Origin: Draconibacterium sediminis
GTDB taxonomy: Bacteria; Bacteroidota; Bacteroidia; Bacteroidales; Prolixibacteraceae
Assembly (NCBI RefSeq): GCF_000949475.1
Contig: NZ_JRHC01000009.1
Coordinates: forward strand, 23,617-87,616
DNA length: 64,000 nucleotides
Reading direction: 5' to 3'
Each line of letters begins with the position of its first letter. Position 1 is the stretch's first letter. The notes under the pieces are model-generated. The model worked only from the letters and a program-made list of their open reading frames with translations. It did not search any database and was not told the DNA's origin. Below are positions 19,018 through 28,520 of this stretch, in pieces. Both the position numbers and the translations under genes were made by a program.

Positions 19018-20355
19018 ATGAACAAGCTTTTTATTCTACTCCTGTTTTTTACAACTCCAATTTTATTATTTGCTACCAATCCTATCATTCCCAACAAAGG
19101 AGCAAACGACCCGCACATTCGTATCATAGATGGAAAAGCCTACTTGTCAGCAAGCCATGATAAATCATCCGATAACAAAAGATTTACAATGGAAGACTGG
19201 TGGCTGTGGTCATCGGACGATTTGGTAAATTGGAAACTGGAGTATACTCTTAAACCCGAAGAAACATACATTGGTAAACCGTTTGACCAATGCTGGGCAA
19301 CCGATATTGTAAAACGAAATGGAAAATTCTACTGGTATTTCTCTGAAGGCAATAAACAAACGGGGGTGATGGTTGGGGATTCGCCGATCGGGCCATGGAA
19401 AGATCCGCTTGGTAAACCTTTACTAACTTCAGATATGACACCAACCCATGAATATGATATGGGCATCGTTCAGGATGAAGCAGGAGAGTATTATATTGTT
19501 TTTGGGGTGTGGGATTACTACATCGCCAAATTGAATGAAGATATGATTTCATTGGCGGAGAATCCTAGGAAAATAGAAATAAATAATCCACGTGGCCCAT
19601 ACAATTTAGATGGCAAAAACCACGAGAAACCAACCGATGATAAACCTTTTATTCATTTTTATAATGGGAATTTTTACTTGTCGTGGGGATGTTTTTATGC
19701 CATTGCAGATAACGTTTATGGCCCATATAATTACAAGGGCTCAATAATCGAGAAGGGGAGTTTTGCACCTGGTTATGATGCGCCAACCTGGCCTACCGGT
19801 TTTCGTCAAGGTCGGCATGGTTCTTTTTTTCAGTGGCATAACCAATGGTACTTCGCCTATTGCGATATTAGCCAAACCGGCAACCGCTATTTCCGCGATA
19901 CTTTTATCAGTTACGTTCATTACAAAGAAAATGGCGAAATGGCTCTAATTAGGATTGATGGAATTGGGGTTGGTGAGTACGACGCTAATCAAACCATTCA
20001 GGCCGAAGATTATTTTAAAGCTTTTGGAATTCATAAAAAGGAAACAGAAACGAATGGTTTTGTAATTGACAATATCAGCAATAACGATTTTTTGACCTTT
20101 CAAAATATAAAGGGATTGCAAGGGAAAAAGAAAATTGAGTTTTCAGCAATTCCTAACGAGGAGGTAACTATTCAGATTTATCAGAATTCACCAGAGGGTA
20201 AGCTGCTGGCAAGTTGTGAAATAGCACCGGCAGACACGACAAAAAAGAATTTTGTTTGCGATTTGCCCGCAATGTCGGATACTGAAACCTTGTGTTTTGT
20301 TTTTGTCGGAAAAGACAAACAGCTGATGCAATTCGGTTCATTTTCATTCAAATAA
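19018..20355 (+). CDS. GH43-like glycoside hydrolase with C-terminal CBM6-like domain
   Basis: From the ATG at 19018 the product has 445 residues with a normal signal peptide (MNKLFILLLFFTTPILLFA); the ATG at 18970 lies inside a hairpin and would put 16 residues before it. Residues ~25-325 form a five-bladed GH43 propeller: GANDPHIRIIDGKAYL with the catalytic Asp, CWATDIVKRNGKFYWYFSEG, HEYDMGIVQDEAGEYYIVFG. A CBM6-like domain follows (IQAEDYFKAFGIH to the end). GH43 enzymes remove alpha-L-arabinofuranose or beta-D-xylose; in a rhamnose/uronate locus beta-xylosidase activity would fit the xylose found in ulvan. That substrate is inferred. It is in the run from 14256 to 24852. Confidence 0.86.
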   Translation: MNKLFILLLFFTTPILLFATNPIIPNKGANDPHIRIIDGKAYLSASHDKSSDNKRFTMEDWWLWSSDDLVNWKLEYTLKPEETYIGKPFDQCWATDIVKRNGKFYWYFSEGNKQTGVMVGDSPIGPWKDPLGKPLLTSDMTPTHEYDMGIVQDEAGEYYIVFGVWDYYIAKLNEDMISLAENPRKIEINNPRGPYNLDGKNHEKPTDDKPFIHFYNGNFYLSWGCFYAIADNVYGPYNYKGSIIEKGSFAPGYDAPTWPTGFRQGRHGSFFQWHNQWYFAYCDISQTGNRYFRDTFISYVHYKENGEMALIRIDGIGVGEYDANQTIQAEDYFKAFGIHKKETETNGFVIDNISNNDFLTFQNIKGLQGKKKIEFSAIPNEEVTIQIYQNSPEGKLLASCEIAPADTTKKNFVCDLPAMSDTETLCFVFVGKDKQLMQFGSFSFK

Positions 20356-20378
20356 TTAATAACCAGTAATCAGTTAAC

Positions 20379-21764
20379 ATGAACAGTAAATTTATTCAAA
20401 GCATAAAAGTTCTGCTATTTTTTGTTTTTGCACTCATTTTAATGAATTGTACCGGAAAGAATAGTGAAAACGCATCTAAGGAGGAATTGAAAATTATAGA
20501 AGATATCATAATCGACTCTGTATGGGTAGCCAACAAAGTTTCGTTTGCATTGCAAACCGTTGGCGATAAACAGTTTGTTGCCTATTACGATAAAAACCGA
20601 ATGATGACAGTTGCTTCAAGAGAGCTTGGCAGCAATAAATGGCAAAAAACAACCTTGCCCAATAAACTGCACTGGGATTCGCATAATTACGTGGCAATGG
20701 CTGTTGACAGAAAAGGATACATTCATGTGTCTGGAAATATGCATGTAAACCCGCTGGTTTATTTCCGCAGCGAAAAACCTTACGATATAAGCACGATGCT
20801 TGAACTGAATGAAATGACAGGAATGAACGAGCAACGGGTAACCTATCCAAAGTTCTTTTTCAACAATGAGGGCGATTTACTTTATTCATACCGCTCAGGT
20901 TCGTGCGGAAACGGGAACATTTTGGTGAAACGATTTCTACCCGAAAAAAAGGAGTGGGAAGTATACCTGAAAGAGCCATTATTTGAAGGTGTTGAAGCCG
21001 ATGATGACCGTGCGGCTTATCACCAGTTTGTGAAAGATTCGGAGGGTAATTTTCATTTTTTATGGATTTGGCGATGGACTCCGGATGTTGAAACGAGCCA
21101 CCAAATTTGTTATGCCACTACGCCCGATTTAATAAACTGGAAAAATGCGGCAGGCGAATCAGTTTCTTTGCCTCACCAGCCCGATGATGAAAAACTGATA
21201 GTTGACCCGACGCCATCAAAAGGAGGAATGAGCAACGCACGTTACCGGATTATTTTAACACCTGATGAAAAACCTTTGGTCGGCTATATAAAATACGATG
21301 AAGAAGGATTGACACAGTTTTTCCTGGCTAATTTTACGAATGGGATATGGGTGTCGAGACAAATTAGCAACTGGGATTTTCGGTGGAAATTTGTTGAAGG
21401 TGGCGACCAAATGACAATGGGTGGTGTTTTCAATTTTATTGGTTTTTCGGAAGATGGATTGCTGGGCGTGGATTGGAAAACTGAAACCGGGAAATCGGGA
21501 CGATATGTAATCAATCCTGAAACGCTTGAGGTGGTGAATGCCAATACAAAATTTAAACCCCAATATCCTGAAAATCTATATGACAGAATTACCGGGCATC
21601 CTGAAATGTCGGTAAATATTCAAAACGACAGGAGCTTCAATGCGAATGATAACACGTGCTACGTTTTAAAATGGGAAAGCATGGGCAAAAGCCATGGCCG
21701 ACATGCTCCTGAAGTTATTCCTGATGGGCCGATAAGTCCCCTGGTTCTGGTGGCATACAACTAA
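20379..21764 (+). CDS. BNR_4 propeller lipoprotein, PL24/PL25 ulvan-lyase-like
   Basis: 461 residues with a lipoprotein-type signal (FALILMNCTGK), so probably on the outer membrane. The rest is a BNR_4 seven-bladed propeller: HWDSHNYVAMAVDRKGYIHVSGNMH, FRSEKPYDIS, LLYSYRSGSCGNG and DRITGHPEMSV. Its first blades match the N-terminal half of the fusion protein at 2230, so the locus has two distant paralogues of this fold. Known PL24 and PL25 members cleave ulvan at the rhamnose-3-sulfate to uronic acid bond. The histidines in the SHNY and GNMH elements are plausible catalytic or substrate-binding residues, but no structure-based alignment was possible. It lies 23 bases after the GH43 gene and 28 before the next. 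Confidence 0.78.
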   Translation: MNSKFIQSIKVLLFFVFALILMNCTGKNSENASKEELKIIEDIIIDSVWVANKVSFALQTVGDKQFVAYYDKNRMMTVASRELGSNKWQKTTLPNKLHWDSHNYVAMAVDRKGYIHVSGNMHVNPLVYFRSEKPYDISTMLELNEMTGMNEQRVTYPKFFFNNEGDLLYSYRSGSCGNGNILVKRFLPEKKEWEVYLKEPLFEGVEADDDRAAYHQFVKDSEGNFHFLWIWRWTPDVETSHQICYATTPDLINWKNAAGESVSLPHQPDDEKLIVDPTPSKGGMSNARYRIILTPDEKPLVGYIKYDEEGLTQFFLANFTNGIWVSRQISNWDFRWKFVEGGDQMTMGGVFNFIGFSEDGLLGVDWKTETGKSGRYVINPETLEVVNANTKFKPQYPENLYDRITGHPEMSVNIQNDRSFNANDNTCYVLKWESMGKSHGRHAPEVIPDGPISPLVLVAYN

Positions 21765-21792
21765 AAAGTGTAAAAATACTAAACCAAAAATA

Positions 21793-24015
21793 ATGAAAAT
21801 CATAGTTACTCTTGTCCTTGTTATTGTTCTTGCCAGTTGTACCACAATGCTAGAAAAGGATTTCCAAAATCCTCCGGTTCAATATAAACCCATGCCTTTC
21901 TGGCATATTAACGGGGAGTTAACCACCAAAGGAATCAGGCAACAAATGAAAGATGCCAAAGAAGCCGGTTTTTCGGGAGTGAGTTTGTTACCGCTTGCTG
22001 AAAAAAGCCCAACGAAACCGGGTACCACTCCCAAATTTTTGTCGGAAGAATATTTTGACCGTTACCAGGATCTATTGGACGTTGCTGAAGAATTGGGTAT
22101 GGAGATTATCCTTTATGATGACAATGATTTCCCGAGTGGTATGGCCGGAGGAAAAATGGAGGAATTGTATCCGGAACATACCATGAAACGACTGGATAAA
22201 ATTGAGTATTTAGTTAAAGGCCACGAGATTATTGTCGATACCATTTCCTGCATAAAAATAATGGCTGCGGTGGCAATGAATACTGAAACCCAACAGAGAG
22301 TTGAAATAAGTAAACATGTAAAAGATAATATTCTTGTATGGGTAGTTCCTGAGGGCGAATGGAAAATCCAGCTGTTTCCGTTAGTGAAAGACAGTTTTCA
22401 TAAAAAATACCTCTGTATGGATTTTATGGATACCACAGCTGTTCGTCACATGATTAACGAAACCTACGAAAAATATGCCGAGCGTTTCGAAAGTTATTTT
22501 GGCAACACAATAAAAGTAACTTTTTTCGACGATGTTGGTTTTTGGCGTCATCCACGAAACTGGACAGCCGGTTTCAATAAAAAGTTTAAAGAAATTAATG
22601 GTTTTGATCCGCGGCCATTTTATCCGGCACTTTGGGAAAATATTGGGCCTGAAACGGAAGCCATTCGCAATGCATTTTTTAAAACAAGGGCAGAGTTGCT
22701 GGCAGAAGGATTTCCGAAGTTAGTAGCACAATGGAATGAAAAACACGGTTTGAAAAGTACGGGGCACCCGCCAGGCAATTACGACCCAACGCCTATTGAC
22801 ATGAATGCCGATATTTTTAAGTATTATCGCTATACGCAAATTCCACTTACCGATGCTATAATCAGTTATCAGTTTGGGCAAAACGGGCATAAGCTCATTA
22901 GTTCGGCTGCCGATTATTACGATAGGCCTGTTGTTTCAACAGAAATTTACGGAGCCTACAAAGAAGCTACATTTGATTCGCTGATGATGTATCGCTCAGT
23001 TATGGATTTATTTGCCAGAGGAGCGAATATGGTCATTCCGCATGGCATGTGGTATAATCCCGAACAAGTTTACATCTCGCCTTTAGTGTCGCCGTATAGT
23101 GATAAAATTGCTCCGGCTTTGCCTGCATATTCAAATTTTGTTGGCCGTTCGTGTATGCTATTGCAAGGTGGTAAACGAGTGTCCGAAATCGGCGTAATGT
23201 ATCCGTTTGAGGAGTTAGCAGGCCATTTTGTTTTTGATAATCCCGATGGAATCCGACAAGGATTTTATGTGTCGAAAGAAACAGATTACCAGTTAATAAG
23301 TGGGATTCTTTCAAACGACATACGCCGCGATTTTACTTTTGTGCATCCCGAGTTTTTGCTCAATGAAAAGTATTTGGTAGAAGATGGAAAAATTATCCTG
23401 AACAATGCTGAAAATTACCAGGAATATAAAGTTATGTTTTTAACCGGATGTAAAACTATTTCATACAAAACACTGGAAAAACTGAAAGCTTTTTATGAAA
23501 GTGGGGGTACCATTATTTCAACAACTCAGCTACCATTTAAATCTTCGGAAATGGGACATGATCAGCTCGTAATCGATTTGGTTGGTGATATTTTTGAAGT
23601 AAATCCTTTACAAGTCGATACCACTCAAATAATTTCAAGTAGAAATCAGAACGGTGGCTTAGCTGTGCATATTCCTATCCCTGGCAAGGAAAATATTCAG
23701 AAGGTACTTGGTGAAAGAATGACAGCCGATGTAAGTTTCTCGCCCAACCCGGATTTAAAAACTGATTTTGGCAAATTCAATTACATCCATAAAATAAAGG
23801 ACGGCAAACATATTTACTTTTTTACGAATTCAAGTGACAAAGAAATTGACATAGACGTGGTTGTGCGGGGCAAGCATAAATTAAGAAATTGGAATCCACA
23901 TACGGGAGAGATTACCAGACTTGAAAGCTCCTTTAAAAGTGACTCACACCTAAATTATACAAGGTGTAATTTGAAATTGGGGGCAGTAAGTTCTGTTTTC
24001 TTTGTTGAAGAATAA
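21793..24015 (+). CDS. GH106-like lipoprotein, candidate alpha-L-rhamnosidase
   Basis: 740 residues with a clear lipobox (IVLASCTT). The N-terminal part reads as a TIM barrel of the GH106 kind: PMPFWHINGELTTKGIRQQMKDAKEAGFSGV, EIILYDDNDFPSGMAGG, VTFFDDVGFWRHP and STEIYGAY, whose Glu is a possible catalytic residue. The C-terminal third resembles a glutamine-amidotransferase-like plus beta-sandwich tail (NYQEYKVMFLTGCKTIS). Typical GH106 proteins are longer (about 1,100 residues), so this may be a short form or a neighbouring family. Release of alpha-L-rhamnose would complement the GH78 domain upstream. Family assignment is moderate, substrate inferred. Confidence 0.65.
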   Translation: MKIIVTLVLVIVLASCTTMLEKDFQNPPVQYKPMPFWHINGELTTKGIRQQMKDAKEAGFSGVSLLPLAEKSPTKPGTTPKFLSEEYFDRYQDLLDVAEELGMEIILYDDNDFPSGMAGGKMEELYPEHTMKRLDKIEYLVKGHEIIVDTISCIKIMAAVAMNTETQQRVEISKHVKDNILVWVVPEGEWKIQLFPLVKDSFHKKYLCMDFMDTTAVRHMINETYEKYAERFESYFGNTIKVTFFDDVGFWRHPRNWTAGFNKKFKEINGFDPRPFYPALWENIGPETEAIRNAFFKTRAELLAEGFPKLVAQWNEKHGLKSTGHPPGNYDPTPIDMNADIFKYYRYTQIPLTDAIISYQFGQNGHKLISSAADYYDRPVVSTEIYGAYKEATFDSLMMYRSVMDLFARGANMVIPHGMWYNPEQVYISPLVSPYSDKIAPALPAYSNFVGRSCMLLQGGKRVSEIGVMYPFEELAGHFVFDNPDGIRQGFYVSKETDYQLISGILSNDIRRDFTFVHPEFLLNEKYLVEDGKIILNNAENYQEYKVMFLTGCKTISYKTLEKLKAFYESGGTIISTTQLPFKSSEMGHDQLVIDLVGDIFEVNPLQVDTTQIISSRNQNGGLAVHIPIPGKENIQKVLGERMTADVSFSPNPDLKTDFGKFNYIHKIKDGKHIYFFTNSSDKEIDIDVVVRGKHKLRNWNPHTGEITRLESSFKSDSHLNYTRCNLKLGAVSSVFFVEE

Positions 24016-24036
24016 GTATTGATAGACACGATTTTT

Positions 24037-24852
24037 ATGAACGAGAAGATCACTAAAGTTTTCGATCTGTCAGGCAAAGTTGCACTGGTTACTGGTGGTG
24101 CCCATGGAATAGGAATGGCTATTGGAAAAGTGTTGGCTGATGCCGGAGCAAAATTATGTATTAACGGAACTTCACACGAAAGACTGGAGAAATCGAAAAA
24201 TGAATTCGCAAAAACCGGAATTGATGTTTATACAACGGCCTTTGATGTATCAAATGAACAGGAAGTGAATGAAGCCATTTCCCGAATTGAAGCTGAGATT
24301 GGGCCGGTTGATATTCTTGTAAACAACGCTGGAATTATTAAACGTGCTCCTATTCTTGAGATGCCTTTGTCGGATTTTAAACAGGTTATAGATATTGATC
24401 TGATAGGACCACTTATTGTTTCAAAGCGAGTTGTACCTGAGATGATAAACAAACGTGCTGGTAAGATCATCAATATTTGTTCTCTTATGAGTAATTACGG
24501 TCGCATATCCGTAGCAGCTTATGCTTCGGCAAAAGGTGGACTCAAGCTTCTAACCCAAAATATGACTTGTGAATGGGCTAAATACAATATTCAGATTAAT
24601 GGTATTGCTCCTGGTTACATTGCTACATCGCAAACAGCTCCGATAAGGGAAGAGAGTCATCCATTCAACGATCTTGTGTTGGCCCGTACTCCCGCCGGTC
24701 GATGGGGAGAACCAGAAGATATAGGAAATGCTGCCCTTTTTCTTTCATCAAGAGCCAGTGATTTTGTTAACGGTCATATTTTATATGTCGATGGCGGCAT
24801 TCTGGCTAATTTTGGATATGTACAAGGTGAGAATGTAGTAGCAGACGAATAA
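24037..24852 (+). CDS. SDR-family dehydrogenase, gluconate 5-dehydrogenase/KduD-like
   Basis: From the ATG at 24037 it has 271 residues; the TTG at 24019 is a poorer start. It is a classical short-chain dehydrogenase: cofactor loop TGGAHGIGMAIG, NNAG, the catalytic Ser (NICSLMSNYG), YASAKGG with Tyr and Lys, and the C-terminal YVDGGILANFGY. Close relatives are gluconate 5-dehydrogenase and 2-keto-3-deoxygluconate oxidoreductase (KduD), which process keto-uronates made after unsaturated uronic acid opens spontaneously. It is the only cytoplasmic enzyme of this operon and probably handles the uronate released by the GH105 and GH88 enzymes. It is separated from the preceding gene by 21 bases. 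Confidence 0.85.
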   Translation: MNEKITKVFDLSGKVALVTGGAHGIGMAIGKVLADAGAKLCINGTSHERLEKSKNEFAKTGIDVYTTAFDVSNEQEVNEAISRIEAEIGPVDILVNNAGIIKRAPILEMPLSDFKQVIDIDLIGPLIVSKRVVPEMINKRAGKIINICSLMSNYGRISVAAYASAKGGLKLLTQNMTCEWAKYNIQINGIAPGYIATSQTAPIREESHPFNDLVLARTPAGRWGEPEDIGNAALFLSSRASDFVNGHILYVDGGILANFGYVQGENVVADE

Positions 24853-25154
24853 TCAGCCTATTGATAAATCAGAGTGAGAAATTGAAATCCTAATAATAAA
24901 ACAGATTTTGCTGATTTTTCTGGATGTGCTGAGAATTGTGACCTTGCAGGATTTGATGGTAATCTCTCGGTAGTTCTGGATATAAAGACTGGCGTATAAA
25001 CAATACTATAACACAAAATTATCAGTGCTAACCAAAAGAAGAAGGCCATAATGACGTATTTGCGGTAAACATTTTCTGGCAGCGCTGAAATGGGGCAACA
25101 AAAAAGCACCCAACCGGAAGGATGGATGCTTTTGTTCTCCACAAATCAAACACG
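24853..25154. other. Intergenic region between convergent SDR and DUF6261 genes
   Basis: Besides the terminator at its right end nothing conserved is recognised. A minus-strand reading shows one hydrophobic stretch (AFFFWLALIILCYSI) but no credible start, so it is either noncoding or a remnant. Confidence 0.4.
25100..25133 (-). terminator. Rho-independent terminator of the DUF6261 gene
   Basis: On the minus strand AGCATCCATCC pairs with GGTTGGGTGCT around TTCC with one mismatch and is followed by six T. It lies 22 bases after the stop codon at 25155. Confidence 0.85.
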
Positions 25155-25916
25155 TTATACTTCTTCGCCCGAAGTTGGAGGAATCGGTTCCGCTTCTTCA
25201 GGCTCACTGTCGGTACGTCCCTGGCGCGCAGCCAGCTCATTTTCGTAATCGTTTATCTGGTTGTTTGTTAATTGAATAAAATTTTCAATTTCAGGTGTGG
25301 CCATTTCCAGTTCAACCAGTGCATTAATTCTTGATACAATTTTTTCGTAAGCTGTATCAACAGCCTCGCGCAACAATTTGTATTCTTCGTTATCCTGGTC
25401 TACTGATTCCTGACGACGTTGTTCCGTTAGGTCTTGCACCGTAAGGTTTTCAGTTTTTAGTGCAGTAACCCAGTTGTTAATACCTACAGTCATGCAATAG
25501 CCGCCATAATCGCGGCTCTCCATGGCCTGAATAAGATTGGTAAGTACAGCCGACTCGCCTTTCAAAGGCATTGTGCGTACGTTACCATGTAAATCGAAAA
25601 GCGCTTTTAGCTTTTCGGCAGCCTCAACTTCGGCCTCGTCGGGGCCCATAATTGTAGCGCGCAAACGCATAAAAATAGCACTCCAGTATCGATCGCGTTT
25701 TACATCGGCGCCATTAATTAGCGGAGTAAAATCGCTACTGTTGTTCTTTTTGTACACCGTATCCATTTCCGCGAACGCGGCATTGAATTCGGGCATTTTG
25801 CTCTCGATGTTTAACGTAGCCGGTGTGGCCTTGTTAATACGTGTTATAAATTCAGTTATAAACTGATAATGGTCGTAATTACGGAAACGACTAAAAACCA
25901 CTCTTAAAATTTTCAT
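25155..25916 (-). CDS. DUF6261 family protein
   Basis: 253 residues, no signal peptide and no membrane segment; helical and polar throughout. The start MKILRVVFSRFRNYDHYQFI and the segment NGADVKRDRYWSAIFMRLRATI fit the Bacteroidota family DUF6261, whose function is unknown. The last ~25 residues are acidic and proline-rich (SEPEEAEPIPPTSGEEV), suggesting a disordered tail. It is transcribed alone, with a strong terminator after it and a 42-bp tandem repeat array about 240 bases upstream. It shares no obvious logic with the glycan genes on its left. Confidence 0.75.
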   Translation of the reverse strand: MKILRVVFSRFRNYDHYQFITEFITRINKATPATLNIESKMPEFNAAFAEMDTVYKKNNSSDFTPLINGADVKRDRYWSAIFMRLRATIMGPDEAEVEAAEKLKALFDLHGNVRTMPLKGESAVLTNLIQAMESRDYGGYCMTVGINNWVTALKTENLTVQDLTEQRRQESVDQDNEEYKLLREAVDTAYEKIVSRINALVELEMATPEIENFIQLTNNQINDYENELAARQGRTDSEPEEAEPIPPTSGEEV

Positions 25917-26152
25917 AATGAATTTGTGAGGTGTTTTAAAATGTTTGATGATTTTTAAAATATGTAGTTGAATTTGTGGATTTTGTATGCTTTTGGTATT
26001 AATTATTGAATAAAATTAAACGATATGTTAATCCATGTCAAGGGCTGATAATATGTTTTACAGCAAACTTTTGTTTAAAATGTGCGCTGCTAAGTTTTTT
26101 AAAATTCGTTTATTGCGTCGTCGCCGGTGTAATGATACATCAAAACGCAACG

Positions 26153-26430
26153 GTTTAGTTGCCCGGATGACTAACACCCGTGCAAAATGTATTTTGTACC
26201 ACCAGCTGTGTGCTGAGCACAAGGAAAAATACGTTTTGTACCCATTTCGTTTGTCTGGCGGCGTGCGGAAATGCGTTTGAAACCCACTTCCGTCACCTGG
26301 CGGCGCAAAAAAACGCGTTCGGAACCAACTTCTGTTACCTGAGGACGAAAAAAAACGCGTTTGAAACCACTTTCTGTTATCTGGGGGCGTAAAAAAACGC
26401 GTTTGAAACCAACTTCTGTCACCTGTGGGA
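26153..26430. repeat. 42-bp tandem repeat array, 6-7 degenerate units
   Basis: Units run 26153-26194 (weak), 26195-26236, 26237-26278, 26279-26320, 26321-26362, 26363-26404 and a partial one to about 26430. The best units share GAAACCAACTTCTGTCACCT, a GGCG-type stretch, an A-run and ACGCGTTT at the end; AAACGCGTTT, seen in the units ending at 26362 and 26404, is a perfect palindrome. Divergence increases to the left. There are no spacers, so it is not a CRISPR array. The period is 14 codons, which makes long open frames on both strands, but no start or ribosome site supports translation. Confidence 0.85.
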
Positions 26431-26772
26431 GCTTTAAAATCAGATAGTTAAGGGTGTTTGCATTTTGGGCAATTAGCTGAAAGCCGCCGGCAGCAAGGCA
26501 CAGGGGCTAAAGACGAAATAAACCACATGCGAGGATACGTTCGCTTACTAAACCAGTGTTGTTTTAATTCTTTATTATGCTAACTTTAAACTCCGAATAA
26601 AAACCATAGCCGTTGAATACGTACCCTGAAATTACCATAAAAAGCAAGAATTATAGATTAAGTGTGTTTTACATACCATATGGGGTGTATAACAACTCTT
26701 TTTATAGCGATATCTGGAAAATAACATTACCTGGTGATGTTATATAGTAGTTATAGGCAAGGTTAAAATGAG
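26431..26772. other. Intergenic region with structured DNA before the HEPN gene
   Basis: Between about 26688 and 26757, TATAACAACT can pair with AGTAGTTATA (one mismatch), enclosing a 7-bp stem ATAACAT/ATGTTAT. The word GTTATAGGC ends this structure at 26757, and its exact reverse complement GCCTATAAC appears just after the HEPN gene at 28041. The arrangement is attC-like, but no integrase of integron type is in the window. The rest shows nothing recognised. Confidence 0.4.
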
Positions 26773-28047
26773 ATGAAAAAATCAAATCTATATCCACAAA
26801 TAATTATCCTTAAGGGAAATGGAACATTCTCTTCGAAAGAGAGAAAATTCAAATCTCATTTTGAAATTGTGCATTATCCACAACATACTACAATAACTAC
26901 AAAAATACGAGTTAGAAGAAAAAATTATTTTGAAAATAAAAACATATCGAACATTTGGGAATTAAATGGTTTAATTGATGGAAATCTAACCATTCATGCT
27001 AAAAATCTTCTGCTCACAAATTTGTCCGATAATATTCTTACACTTTCATCATTTAAAGACCTGACAATCTATAAAACTCAGACAAATAATTTAACATCAG
27101 CTGAATTTCCTCTTGTTGGACTTTACAAAGGAGATTTTGAGACTAGTTTGGATGGTTGGGATATTCAATGTTTTGGAGACAAAGAAAAAGTTAAAATAAT
27201 TCAGAACCAGAGTAAAAATTGGAATATCCAATTGGAAGGACTCAGCTTAAAACTAATAAAGCAGAAAAGCTCAAAAGAAGAATTTCTTTCAAAAGCAAAT
27301 GATATTACTTCCTTACTTTCACTTGCGCTTGGTAATGACATAGTATTCAATAGACAGAAATATTATCGGGACAATGAATTAATTATCGAAGATTGGAGAA
27401 GAAAAGTTGACGACCACTTTGGAGTTGAAGCTTGCGTTCCAGATTTCAGATTAGCCAATTTTATAGTAAAAACTTTGCACAATTATGAAAAGTGGAATGA
27501 CAAAAAAAGAAAGATTTTTTATGCAACAGTTACTGGAATTAATTCATCTAGCAGAGGTTTCCTGGAGGACAGGATTTTAAGAATTTGTATTGCATGGGAA
27601 GGATTAGCCGGAAGTTGGTCTAAAAACAAGAAAAAGCCGAATTCAGAATTAAAACCATTAAAAGATTTGTTAATTGAAACTGTGGATGGATGTAGTCTGC
27701 CAAAAAACATTGATAAGAACTTTATTAAAACGAGAGTCTCAGATTCCTTAGATTGGGAAAAATCATCCGACTTTTTAACTAAATTTTCGAACCAATATTT
27801 ATTGGACGCTGAAAAACTGAAATTGGATTTTAAATCATTAGTAAAAGTCCGAAATGACATTGCTCATTCAGGTCTTTTCAAGAAAAAATATACGACAGAT
27901 TTTCTAACTGATTTGATATATAATCACAAACTTGGATTACAAATAATTCTCTTGAAAGAATTAGAGTATGATGGATTAGTAGTAACCAGTGAAAATAAAT
28001 GGACAACTTATACAAAAATGGAAGAATTAATAAAACCCAGCCTATAA
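26773..28047 (+). CDS. ApeA-like HEPN-domain protein, putative anti-phage or RNase effector
   Basis: 424 residues, AT-rich compared with its neighbours and without signal or membrane segments. The N-terminal ~280 residues are beta-rich (ILKGNGTFSSKERKF, LNGLIDGNLTIHAKNLLL), like the N-terminal domain of ApeA proteins. The C-terminal part has helices ending in a HEPN catalytic motif, RNDIAH (R-x4-H) in LVKVRNDIAHSGLF, with a preceding conserved helix (RILRICIAWEGLAG). HEPN proteins of this sort are metal-independent RNases; some, such as ApeA, abort phage infection. It stands alone, between structured flanking sequences, which suggests acquisition. Defence function is inferred from family and setting. 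The start is the second ATG of ATGAGATG, since the first is followed at once by a stop. Confidence 0.75.
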   Translation: MKKSNLYPQIIILKGNGTFSSKERKFKSHFEIVHYPQHTTITTKIRVRRKNYFENKNISNIWELNGLIDGNLTIHAKNLLLTNLSDNILTLSSFKDLTIYKTQTNNLTSAEFPLVGLYKGDFETSLDGWDIQCFGDKEKVKIIQNQSKNWNIQLEGLSLKLIKQKSSKEEFLSKANDITSLLSLALGNDIVFNRQKYYRDNELIIEDWRRKVDDHFGVEACVPDFRLANFIVKTLHNYEKWNDKKRKIFYATVTGINSSSRGFLEDRILRICIAWEGLAGSWSKNKKKPNSELKPLKDLLIETVDGCSLPKNIDKNFIKTRVSDSLDWEKSSDFLTKFSNQYLLDAEKLKLDFKSLVKVRNDIAHSGLFKKKYTTDFLTDLIYNHKLGLQIILLKELEYDGLVVTSENKWTTYTKMEELIKPSL

Positions 28048-28520
28048 CAAGGTAAATATTGCAGGGCGGGGTTTGGTGGTGTGCCAACTGCGGATTCTCG
28101 TTTCTTAGTTCCGTGTCCCTCTACTCGTGCCGATCTGTGATCGGTGTGCATTTCGGCAGAATTGAACCCGTTCTTTTCTGCCTGTCCCCCAATAATCGAA
28201 GACCGTAGGAATGGATTGGTCGATTTTAGTATCAATTCCACTGTTTTATTAAGTAAGATCCGGATTTCAGTAGAGAAACGAACTGTAATCTGATAGTCGA
28301 ACTAATCCCTATAGCGGAGTGTATCTGGATAAATGAGTTTTGCCAGTCATCCGCTTTTGAAAATCATACAATAAACGCGTTGTGGATTATAATAAAGGAT
28401 AAATCACTCATGTAATTGGATATTTATCTGATATGCATGGTATTTATTGCATAAATGTATGAGATAGCATTCAAATGTATGTTAATATAGTCTATATGAA
28501 TGATTAATCATACAGTGATT
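28048..28520. other. Intergenic region after the HEPN gene
   Basis: No gene is supported. CCGATC/GATCGG forms a perfect 6-bp inverted repeat around TGT at 28130-28144, and GCAG...TTGG/CCAA...CTGC just after the HEPN stop can fold. The second half is very AT-rich. Confidence 0.4.

Noticed and set aside
24858..25142. Minus-strand frame with a hydrophobic stretch
   Set aside because: It runs through the DUF6261 terminator and has no convincing start or family match; at most a remnant.
26171..26422. Open frame on the minus strand with a 14-residue repeat (TEVGFKRVF)
   Set aside because: The repeat follows from the 42-bp DNA period; both strands are open, the start is poor and units decay without codon preference.
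26153..26430. Possible CRISPR array
   Set aside because: Units abut with no unique spacers and no cas genes are near.
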